Source: Noviherbaspirillum aridicola (lineage in GTDB: Bacteria > Pseudomonadota > Gammaproteobacteria > Burkholderiales > Burkholderiaceae_D). Taken from it: DNA of 64,000 nt. The notes below the pieces were generated by a model, which was not told where the DNA came from, searched no databases, and saw nothing but the letters and a program-made list of their open reading frames with translations. The stretch is from assembly GCF_019656455.1 (NCBI RefSeq), contig NZ_BPMK01000007.1, forward strand, positions 124,001 through 188,000, given 5' to 3'. Shown piece after piece: positions 57,042 through 64,000 of the stretch. The position numbers and the translations under genes were made by a program. Each line of letters starts with the position of its first letter. Within the stretch, counting starts at the first letter, position 1.

Positions 57042-58073
57042 TCAGAAGAACTCGACCGTGTCGTTCGACACTTCCGAGCGCAGTTCGCCGCGCTGCACCA
57101 GTTCGTCATAGAAGCAGACCTGGTTGCGGCCATTGGCCTTGGCGTAATACAGCGCCTGGTCGGCATGGCCGAGGATGACCACCGGCGATTCAGTCGAGAT
57201 GCTGGCGAAGCCGACGCTGACCGATACCTTGCCGACCTGGGGAAAATCATGCTGCTCGACGTTGCGGCGGAAACGGTCGAAGATCTTGCGCGCGTCCTCG
57301 AGGGTGGTCGAGCGCAGCAGCACCACGAATTCCTCGCCGCCGAAGCGGAACACCCGGTCCTGCGCGCGGAATGAGGAGCGCAGCAGGTTGGCGACCAGGA
57401 TCAGCACTTCGTCGCCGTAGAGGTGGCCGAACTGGTCGTTGACGCGCTTGAAATGGTCGATGTCGCACACCGCCAGCCAGTGGCCGACCGTGCCGCTCTG
57501 CTGGCAGCGGCGTTCGGGGCGGTCCTGCTGATTGTCCGGCTGGGCCGCGGCGAGCATGCGCGAGAACTTCTCGTCGAAGGTCTTGCGGTTGAGCAGGCCG
57601 GTCAGCGAGTCGCGCTCGCTGTAGTCGAGGATGTTCTGGAAATTGCGGTAGACGGCAAGGATGCCCTCGATCATGTGGCGGGTCTCGACCGGATAGGGCC
57701 GGTCCGCGATCACCTGCAGGCAAGTGCTGACCTTGTCGTTGAGCCAGATCGGCAGCCACAGCGTATGGCGGCCGGTCGCGTCGACTTCCTCCGCGCTGGT
57801 GGCGCGCTGGCGCATGCATTCCAGCAGGACCGGATAGTCGGCGGCGGATTCTCCGGCCTGTTCACCGGCGGATTCGCCCGCGCTCACCACTTTCCCGTCG
57901 CGGATCCAGGCGCGCGGACGCATGAAAAGCTCGTTGCGGAAACGGAAAAGTTCGTGCACGCGCACCTGTTCGGCGCCGACCAGTTCATGCAGGGCGGACG
58001 CCACCGAACTGTCCAGCAGCGCGTGATCGCGCTGGCAGGTGATGTCCACCATGTGCTTGAGCAGGGCTTCCAT
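57042..58073 (-). CDS. GGDEF-domain diguanylate cyclase
   Basis: This 343-residue protein has an N-terminal, GAF-like region (residues ~1-165, with ALHELVGAEQVRVHELFRFRNELF). The GGDEF domain has DSLTGLLNRKTFDEKF, VCDIDHFKRVNDQFGHLYGDEVL and the active-site FRFGGEEFVVLL. The inhibitory I-site RAQD lies five residues before GGEEF. It should make c-di-GMP and be product-inhibited. The start MEALLKHM was chosen; longer in-frame starts exist upstream but look weak. Convergent with the lipoprotein gene. Confidence 0.9.
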   Translation of the reverse strand: MEALLKHMVDITCQRDHALLDSSVASALHELVGAEQVRVHELFRFRNELFMRPRAWIRDGKVVSAGESAGEQAGESAADYPVLLECMRQRATSAEEVDATGRHTLWLPIWLNDKVSTCLQVIADRPYPVETRHMIEGILAVYRNFQNILDYSERDSLTGLLNRKTFDEKFSRMLAAAQPDNQQDRPERRCQQSGTVGHWLAVCDIDHFKRVNDQFGHLYGDEVLILVANLLRSSFRAQDRVFRFGGEEFVVLLRSTTLEDARKIFDRFRRNVEQHDFPQVGKVSVSVGFASISTESPVVILGHADQALYYAKANGRNQVCFYDELVQRGELRSEVSNDTVEFF

Positions 58074-58422
58074 GGTCAGGCAGCCCCGCAAGCGGATACG
58101 ACTGCCCGGTTCAAGCGCGAAGATGCATGAAATGGAATCGGCATGAGGAGCAAGAGGTCGTGTCCGTGTTACGCGCCCGAAGCCTGGCGATGGCAGCCGT
58201 GTCAGGTCGTTCCCCCTGGGGGAACGTGAATTTCCGTGACGCAACAGACAGGCTGTCCGTATTCTATCCCGAATCCTGCGCCGTGTTGCATCTCCCGCCT
58301 GTTCGTCAAGCCTTCTGTAGCATGTTGATGCAAAAGGAATTCGCGGCGGACCGGCGACGACAGGCGGGAGCGCGCTTCCGCTAGAATCGTGGCTTCGATT
58401 GCCCGCCTCTCCGGAGACCTAC
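58074..58422. promoter_or_regulatory. Divergent gap between diguanylate cyclase and response regulator, with a perfect palindrome
   Basis: This 349-bp gap contains no convincing gene. At 58208-58226 CGTTCCCCC-T-GGGGGAACG is a perfect 9+1+9 inverted repeat, a possible operator or hairpin for either divergent gene. GGAGACC lies before the response-regulator start. Confidence 0.5.
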
Positions 58423-59055
58423 ATGCCCGCAGCAAGTGCCGCCAAGCGCCGCCTTTTACTGGTCGACGACGACCCCATGCTGCTGACCCTGCTATCCACC
58501 ATGCTCCGGCACGCCGGCTACGACACGGTGCAGGCGACCTCGGCCGAGGAGGCGATGCCGATCGCGCGGCAGGAAGACCCCGACCTCGCGCTGCTCGATA
58601 TCAATCTGCCCGGCATGTCGGGACTGGAGCTGGCGGAGCGGCTGACGGCGGAAACGGCCGTGCCCTTCATGTTCCTGTCGGTGCTCGACGCCGCCGATAC
58701 CGTCAGGAAGGCGGCCGCCCACGGCGCGGTCGGTTATCTGGTCAAGCCGATCGAAGCCGCCCAGGTGACACCGGCGGTGGAGGCGGCGCTGGCCCGCGCC
58801 GACGACATCAAGCGCTTGCGGCGCAGCGAAGTCAACCTGACCGCGGCCCTGGCCGCCGGACGCGAAACCAGCATGGCGGTGGGCGTGCTGATGGCGCGCT
58901 TTTCGACCGACCGCGACGCCGCCTTCGAAGTGCTGCGCGAGCGCGCCCGCGCCCAGCGCCGCAAGATCAATGAAGTCGCCACGCAGGTGCTGGAAGCCGA
59001 AGAGATACTGGCCAGCTTCCACCAGGCCTTCCGCGACCACGGCCGCGGCGGCTGA
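58423..59055 (+). CDS. REC-ANTAR response regulator (AmiR/NasT-type)
   Basis: This 210-residue protein has an N-terminal receiver domain (RRLLLVDDDPMLLTLLS; phospho-acceptor Asp in LALLDINLPGMSG; FLSVLDAADT; Lys in YLVKPIEA). A C-terminal ANTAR RNA-binding helix bundle follows (ETSMAVGVLMARFSTDRDAAFEVLRERARAQRRKINEVATQVL). ANTAR proteins bind two-hexanucleotide-hairpin RNA and prevent termination. CCGGAGA precedes the ATG. No sensor kinase or nitrate/amide operon is adjacent. Confidence 0.9.
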   Translation: MPAASAAKRRLLLVDDDPMLLTLLSTMLRHAGYDTVQATSAEEAMPIARQEDPDLALLDINLPGMSGLELAERLTAETAVPFMFLSVLDAADTVRKAAAHGAVGYLVKPIEAAQVTPAVEAALARADDIKRLRRSEVNLTAALAAGRETSMAVGVLMARFSTDRDAAFEVLRERARAQRRKINEVATQVLEAEEILASFHQAFRDHGRGG

Positions 59056-59075
59056 GCGGCGCGCCCTCCGCGCCC

Positions 59076-60872
59076 TCAGCGCTCCAGCACGTAGGTCCCC
59101 GGCGCCGGACCGAGCGGCGGATAGCCCTGCCCGGCCGCGCCCATCGGCGGCGGCGCCACCGGCTCGCCGGAGTGGCGGCGCAGCCAGTCGGCCCACTCCG
59201 GCCACCATGACCCCTCCTGCGCCTGCTGGACCTGGTACCAGGTTTCCGGGTCCATGTAGTGACTGCCCGCGCGGCGATGCCCGATGCGGTAGTGCCGGCC
59301 GGGGTGGCCGGGTTCGCTGATGATGCCGGCATTATGGCCGCCGCTGGTCAGCAGGAAGCTGACCTCGCCCGGCAGCTGCATGTTGATCTTGTAGGCGGAG
59401 CGCCAGGGGGCGACATGATCGGACTCCGTCCCGACGGCGAACACCGGGGTACGGATGTCGCCGAGCGCGATCGGCAGGCCGGCGATGCGATAGCGGCCCG
59501 CCGCCAGGTCGTTGTCCAGGAACAGCCGGTGCAGGTACTCGCTGTGCATCCGGTACGGCATGCGGGTCGCATCCAGGTTCCAGGCCATCAGGTCGGTCAT
59601 CTTCTGGCGTCGTCCCAGCAGGTACTGCTGCACCATCAGCGACCAGATCAGGTCGTTGGAGCGCAGCAGCTGGAAGGCGCCCGCCATCTGCCGGTTGTCG
59701 AGGTAGCCGTCGTTCCACATGCTGTCCTCGAGCAGGTTGAGCTGGCTCTCGTCGATGAACAGGCTCAGCTCGCCCGGCTCGGTGAAGTCGGTCTGCGCGG
59801 CCAGCAGCGTCATCGTGCGCAGGCGGTCGTCGCCGCGGCGCGCCAGCCAGGCCGCCGCCATGGCCAGCAGCGTGCCGCCGAGGCAGTAGCCGACCGCGTT
59901 CACCCGCTGCCCCGGCACGATGGCGCGGATCGCATCGAGCGCGGCCAGCACGCCCAGCCGCAGGTAATCGTCCATCGACAGGTCGCGGTCGCGCTCGACC
60001 GGGTTGTGCCAGGAGATCATGAACACCGTGTGCCCGCGCTCGACCAGGTAGCGCACCAGCGAATTGTGCGGCGACAGGTCGAGGATGTAGTACTTCATGA
60101 TCCAGGCCGGCACGAACAGCACCGGTTCCGGATGCACCTGCGGCGTGGCCGGCGCGTACTGTATGAGTTCGATCAGCCGGTTGCGCCAGACCACCCTGCC
60201 CGGCGTGACGGCCACCTGTTCTCCCGGGCGGAAGGCTTCGGTTCCGGCCGCCGGCCTGCCCGCCATCATCCGCTCGATGTCGTCGATGCAGTTGGCGGCT
60301 CCGCGCACCAGGTTCCAGCCGCCCTCGCGCACCGTGGCGTCGAGTATTTCCGGATTGGTGGCGATGAAGTTGACCGGCGACGCCATGTCCAGCAGCTGCC
60401 GCGCGACGAACTCCACCACCTGCTCATGGTGGGCGGACACCCCGCCGATGCCGGTGGTGACGTTGTGCCACCATTGCTGGTTCAGCAGAAAGCCCTGGTA
60501 GATCAGGTTGTACGGCCAGCGCTGCCAGGCCTCGCCGCGGAAGCGCCGGTCCTGGGGCAGGGGTTCGATGCACGGCTCCGGCTTGCCTCCCGCCATCAGC
60601 TTGCCGCCGTACAGCGCCAGGCGCGCGCTCTTGCGCACGGCCTTTTCCGCCAGCCGCTGCCATTTCCCCGGCGACGCCGCCAGGTGCAGCGCCCAGTCGG
60701 TCCAGGCCAGCGCGAGACTGGCCGGCGACAGGCCGCCGGTGAACCGGCCGAGCGCGGCGTGGATCAGCCGGTCCGACGGCAGCGGGGATTCCACGTCGGA
60801 TGGCATAAAGCGTGAAGGCGGCGACTTGGTGTCGGCCGCCGCCGGCTGCAGGTCGCGTTCCGGTCGGTTCAT
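59076..60872 (-). CDS. phaC: Class I poly(3-hydroxyalkanoate) synthase PhaC
   Basis: This 598-residue synthase polymerises hydroxyacyl-CoA into storage granules. The N-terminal domain has WQRWPYNLIYQGFLLNQQWWHN. The catalytic lipase-like box is GYCLGGTL, with the Cys nucleophile about residue 322. VLFVPAWIMKYYILDLSPHNSLVRYLVERGHTVFMISW, the catalytic Asp in TESDHVAPWRSAY, and the His in SGGHNAGIISEPG complete the triad. No phaA, phaB or phasin gene is adjacent, so this is a stand-alone copy. Confidence 0.93.
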   Translation of the reverse strand: MNRPERDLQPAAADTKSPPSRFMPSDVESPLPSDRLIHAALGRFTGGLSPASLALAWTDWALHLAASPGKWQRLAEKAVRKSARLALYGGKLMAGGKPEPCIEPLPQDRRFRGEAWQRWPYNLIYQGFLLNQQWWHNVTTGIGGVSAHHEQVVEFVARQLLDMASPVNFIATNPEILDATVREGGWNLVRGAANCIDDIERMMAGRPAAGTEAFRPGEQVAVTPGRVVWRNRLIELIQYAPATPQVHPEPVLFVPAWIMKYYILDLSPHNSLVRYLVERGHTVFMISWHNPVERDRDLSMDDYLRLGVLAALDAIRAIVPGQRVNAVGYCLGGTLLAMAAAWLARRGDDRLRTMTLLAAQTDFTEPGELSLFIDESQLNLLEDSMWNDGYLDNRQMAGAFQLLRSNDLIWSLMVQQYLLGRRQKMTDLMAWNLDATRMPYRMHSEYLHRLFLDNDLAAGRYRIAGLPIALGDIRTPVFAVGTESDHVAPWRSAYKINMQLPGEVSFLLTSGGHNAGIISEPGHPGRHYRIGHRRAGSHYMDPETWYQVQQAQEGSWWPEWADWLRRHSGEPVAPPPMGAAGQGYPPLGPAPGTYVLER

Positions 60873-61056
60873 GTTCGGGTCCTCAATCTGGGCTGATCTT
60901 CGCGCTGATCCGGCCCAGTCTTGGCGATGGCGCGGGAAATTTGATTGATCTCGCGCAAAGTTGCAGAAAGAGGGCCGTGTTTGCGGCGGATCGATTCCCA
61001 GAAACCCGGGACACCGTGCGCTGTCACACCCTTGCCCTCCGAAGAATGCACACCCG

Positions 61057-63204
61057 ATGACATCGTTGTCTCCCCAGTCAGAACACTTGCATCGGCCCCG
61101 TGCGGAGCATGACGACCGCACCGGCCTGCTTCTCGCCGTCCTGCACAGCATGGCGGCGGCTGTGCTGGCCGTCGATGCCGGGGAACAGCCGCTGCTGGTC
61201 AATCCCGCGGCGCGCGCGCTGCTCGGCCTGGCGCCGGACGGCAGCGAGGACTCGCTCGCGGTCGCGGCACTGCGCCTGTTCCGCGCCGATCGCGGCGCCG
61301 CGCTGCCGGAGGATCAATCGCCGGTTCATCGCGCGCTTGGCGGCGAGTCGGTGTCGGCGCTGCAGGCCTGGCTGCCGGCGGCGGAGAAGGCGGTCAGCAT
61401 CGATGCCACGCCCCTGATCGATCCCGCCGGCGCGGCGATCGGCGCGGTCATCCTGCTGCGCGAAGCCGCCGCCCAGGCGGACCAGGATGATCTGCGCATG
61501 CTGATCGAAGGCGCCACCGACTACGCCATCATGATGATCGACCCCGAGGGCCGGATCGCGAGCTGGAACCCGGGCGCGGAGCGCATCACCGGCCACCGCG
61601 CGGAAGACGCCATCGGCCATCACGCCGACATGCTCTTCACCGAGGAAGACCGGGGCATGGGCGAGCCGCAGCGCGAGCTGGAGACGGCACGCGCGACCGG
61701 CCGCGCCGAGAACAACCGCTGGCATGTACGCCCCGACGGCTCGCGCTTCTGGGCCTCGGGCGGGGTGACGCCGCTGTGGCATGCCGACGGCAGGCTGCGC
61801 GGCTACGTCAAGATCCTGCGCGACCGCACCGATGAACGCCTGGCCGAGGAACAGACCCGGTTTCTCGCCAATCACGATGGCCTCACCGGCCTGCCGAACC
61901 GGGTCAGCTTCAGCAACCGGCTGCACGCGAGCATGGTGTCGTCGCAGCGCACCGGCGTGCCGTTCGCGCTGCTGCTGCTGGATCTCGACCGCTTCAAATA
62001 TGTCAACGATACCTTCGGCCACCACGCGGGCGACCTGCTGCTCAAGGAAGTCGCGCTGCGCATCGTGTCCTCGATCCGGGAAACCGATTTCGTGGCCCGC
62101 CTCGGCGGGGACGAATTCGTCGTGATCCAGGCCGACGCCTCCCAGCCGCTGGCCGCCGAGACGCTGGCGCGCAAGCTCGTGCTCGAGCTGGGCAGGCCGT
62201 TCCAGCTCGACGGCCAGGAGGTGCAGAGCGGGACCAGCATCGGCGTCTGCTTCTATCCCGGCGATGCCCGCAGCTCGGTGGAGCTGCTCAAGCGCGCCGA
62301 CCTGGCGCTGTACCGCGCCAAGCACGCGGGCCGCCACACCTACCAGTTCTACAACGCCATCCTGCAGGACGAGCAGGGCTGGAAGCGCGACCGCGAAGCC
62401 GCGCTGCGCGCCGCGCTCAAGAACAGCCAGTTCGAGCTCTACTACCAGCCCCAGGTGGACCTCGCGAAATGGAAGATCGCCAGCGTCGAGGCGCTGCTGC
62501 GCTGGAACGCGACGGACATGGAAACCGTGCTGCCGTCCGACTTCCTGTCCATCATCGAACAGACCGGCATGATCGTGGAGATCGGCGAATGGGCATTGCG
62601 GGAGGCGGCGCGCCAGGTCCGCCGCCTGCACGCGCACGGCCTGCACGACCTGCGGCTGTCGGTCAACTGCTCGGCGCGGCAGTTCAGCGACCCGCGCTTC
62701 GTGGCCATGATCCCGGCCATCCTCGACGACGCGGGCATTGCGGCATCATGCCTCGAGCTGGAAGTGCCGGAGGCCATGCTGGCGCGGCAGCCGGCGATCA
62801 AGCCGCAGCTCGCCGCGCTGCGCGAGCGCGGCATCCGGCTCACGATCGACAATTTCGGCACCGGGGCCACCGCGCTGCGCGACTTCCAGGATTTCGCCAT
62901 CGACGCCCTGAAGATCGACAAGGCCTTCGTCGAACACCTGCCCCACCGCCGCGAGGACGCCGCGATCACCTCCGCCATCATCAACCTCGCCCACAATCTC
63001 GGCATCCGGGCCGTGGCGGGCGGCGTGGAAACCGCGGAGCAGCTCGCCTATCTCAAGGCACGCGACTGCGACGGCGCGCAGGGCTTCATCTTCAGTCCGC
63101 CGGTGCCGGGCGCCCGGCTCGAGCAGCTCGTGCTCACCGGCCACTGGTCGCGCATCAATCCGCTATCGGAGCCGGGGGACGGCGGGCTGGACAAGCTGCA
63201 CTGA
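61057..63204 (+). CDS. PAS-PAS-GGDEF-EAL protein with intact GGDEF and degenerate EAL
   Basis: This 715-residue cytoplasmic c-di-GMP protein has two PAS-type sensor regions (about 20-140 and 150-265; [20 protein letters not shown]). The GGDEF domain has [14 protein letters not shown] and [12 protein letters not shown], with an I-site RETD five residues before GGDEF. In the EAL domain, the EAL Glu (VEALLRW) and Asn (VNCSARQF) are present. DDFGTG has become DNFGTG, AEGVET has become AGGVET, and LELEITES has become LELEVPEA. The protein should therefore make c-di-GMP or sense it, not degrade it. Its 3' end overlaps the MCP gene by 42 bp. Confidence 0.9.
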   Translation: MTSLSPQSEHLHRPRAEHDDRTGLLLAVLHSMAAAVLAVDAGEQPLLVNPAARALLGLAPDGSEDSLAVAALRLFRADRGAALPEDQSPVHRALGGESVSALQAWLPAAEKAVSIDATPLIDPAGAAIGAVILLREAAAQADQDDLRMLIEGATDYAIMMIDPEGRIASWNPGAERITGHRAEDAIGHHADMLFTEEDRGMGEPQRELETARATGRAENNRWHVRPDGSRFWASGGVTPLWHADGRLRGYVKILRDRTDERLAEEQTRFLANHDGLTGLPNRVSFSNRLHASMVSSQRTGVPFALLLLDLDRFKYVNDTFGHHAGDLLLKEVALRIVSSIRETDFVARLGGDEFVVIQADASQPLAAETLARKLVLELGRPFQLDGQEVQSGTSIGVCFYPGDARSSVELLKRADLALYRAKHAGRHTYQFYNAILQDEQGWKRDREAALRAALKNSQFELYYQPQVDLAKWKIASVEALLRWNATDMETVLPSDFLSIIEQTGMIVEIGEWALREAARQVRRLHAHGLHDLRLSVNCSARQFSDPRFVAMIPAILDDAGIAASCLELEVPEAMLARQPAIKPQLAALRERGIRLTIDNFGTGATALRDFQDFAIDALKIDKAFVEHLPHRREDAAITSAIINLAHNLGIRAVAGGVETAEQLAYLKARDCDGAQGFIFSPPVPGARLEQLVLTGHWSRINPLSEPGDGGLDKLH

Positions 63205-64000
63205 ACGGGACGCCGCCGCGCCGGACATGGCCGGGGCCGACCCGGCACGGGCGCCGGCGAGCCTGAAGGCGCCGACCGCGGCAGCAAGCCGGGCGGCCTG
63301 CTCGCGCATCGCTTCCGACGCCGCTGCCGCCTGCTCGACCAGCGCGGCATTCTGCTGCGTGACCTGATCCATCTGCGCGATCGCCTGGCTCACATGCTCG
63401 ATGCCGGTGGCCTGTTCCTGGCTGGCGGCGCTGATCTCGGCCATGATGTCGGTCACCCGCGCGATGCTCGTGACCACTTCCTGCATGGTCTTGCCGGCCT
63501 GCGCCACCAACTGCGAACCCTGATCCACCTGCTGCACCGAGTCATTGATGAGCGCCTTGATTTCCCTGGCGGCGGAGGCGGCGCGCTGCGCCAGGTTGCG
63601 CACTTCGCCGGCGACGACCGCGAAGCCGCGGCCCTGTTCGCCGGCGCGCGCGGCTTCCACCGAAGCATTCAGGGCCAGGATATTGGTCTGGAAGGCGATG
63701 CCGTCGATGACGCCGATGATGTCCACGATCTTGCGCGAGGAAGCATCGATCGCGGCCATGGTGCCCACCACCTGGGACACGACCTCGCCGCCGGTGCCGG
63801 CCACGTCGGCCGCGGTGCGTGCAAGCTGGTTGGCCTGGCGCGCGTTGTCCGCGTTCTGGCGCACGGTCGACGTAAGCTCTTCCATGGACGACGCGGTTTC
63901 TTCCAGCGCGCTCGCCTGTTCCTCGGTACGCGAAGACAGGTCGAGGTTGCCGCGCGCGATTTCGTCCGACGCGGTGGAGATCGATTCGGTGGCGGCGCGC
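63163..64000 (-). CDS. Methyl-accepting chemotaxis protein, C-terminal part (truncated by window edge)
   Basis: The gene runs out of the window on its 5' side; about 279 residues are visible. They begin in the end of the HAMP/first methylation helix ([19 protein letters not shown]). The conserved signalling hairpin tip is [41 protein letters not shown], followed by the second methylation helix ([16 protein letters not shown]). No CheR-binding pentapeptide is present at the tail. The ligand domain is not visible. The 3' end overlaps the PAS-GGDEF-EAL gene antisense. Confidence 0.95.
   Translation of the reverse strand, partial: RAATESISTASDEIARGNLDLSSRTEEQASALEETASSMEELTSTVRQNADNARQANQLARTAADVAGTGGEVVSQVVGTMAAIDASSRKIVDIIGVIDGIAFQTNILALNASVEAARAGEQGRGFAVVAGEVRNLAQRAASAAREIKALINDSVQQVDQGSQLVAQAGKTMQEVVTSIARVTDIMAEISAASQEQATGIEHVSQAIAQMDQVTQQNAALVEQAAAASEAMREQAARLAAAVGAFRLAGARAGSAPAMSGAAASRSVQLVQPAVPRLR

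Overview
The window is high-GC DNA, about two-thirds G+C by eye, with codon use and gene content typical of a beta-proteobacterium in the order Burkholderiales. The Liv/acyl-CoA-ligase cluster, IcmF, fused indolepyruvate ferredoxin oxidoreductase, class I PhaC, EttA, Kup and RarD together fit Oxalobacteraceae such as Herbaspirillum or Noviherbaspirillum. That placement is inference, not a measured match. No rRNA, tRNA, CRISPR array, transposase or integrase was seen. Most genes are ordinary chromosomal genes.

Layout. 1-590: end of a nitronate monooxygenase. 620-3118: a large orphan protein behind a hrp box. 3196-4572: hpt and two small genes. 4613-13515: a leftward operon encoding an acyl-CoA ligase, LivG, LivH, LivM, a LivJ-type binding protein, LivF and a PaaK-like ligase, interrupted by six ~113-bp palindromic repeat units; a Crp/Fnr regulator diverges from it. 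14470-19057: MgtC, a PfpI/DJ-1 protein, and Lon with an overlapping small gene. 19078-22657: a Fur-box iron locus (PepSY reductase and TonB receptor). 22679-28167: PhyH, an LpxL-type acyltransferase, a DUF748 protein, a cytosine-deaminase-like amidohydrolase, a K+ channel and a cupin. 28387-37407: a second Liv binding protein, a NarX-type kinase, topoisomerase IB and small envelope, redox and methyltransferase genes. 37414-38826: an old yellow enzyme with its ArsR repressor. 38950-46460: fasciclin, orphan effector candidate 2, EttA, OmpW, Kup and RarD. 46698-48419: orphan effector candidate 3. 48462-55998: IcmF and indolepyruvate oxidoreductase, separated by five more palindromic repeat units. 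56370-64000: a lipoprotein, two c-di-GMP proteins, an ANTAR response regulator, PhaC and a truncated chemoreceptor gene.

Main discovery. Three unrelated orphan genes (620-3118, 39709-40911, 46698-48419) each follow a sequence fitting the HrpL (ECF sigma) hrp box, GGAACC-N16-CCACNNA. Two match perfectly and one differs at one base; all three have N16 and CCACTCA. No recognised housekeeping gene here has one, except a fourth, awkwardly placed match just before mgtC. The proteins are Ser/Pro/Arg-rich at the N-terminus and lack Sec signals, and two carry internal domain duplications. They are best read as scattered, previously unnamed type III secretion substrates of a group I Hrp system encoded elsewhere in the genome.

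A second theme is two REP/BIME-like arrays (10091-10753 and 51875-52441) that share a GTGCAGGC/GCCTGCAC hairpin core and a ~113-bp period, plus a degenerate solo copy near 15326.
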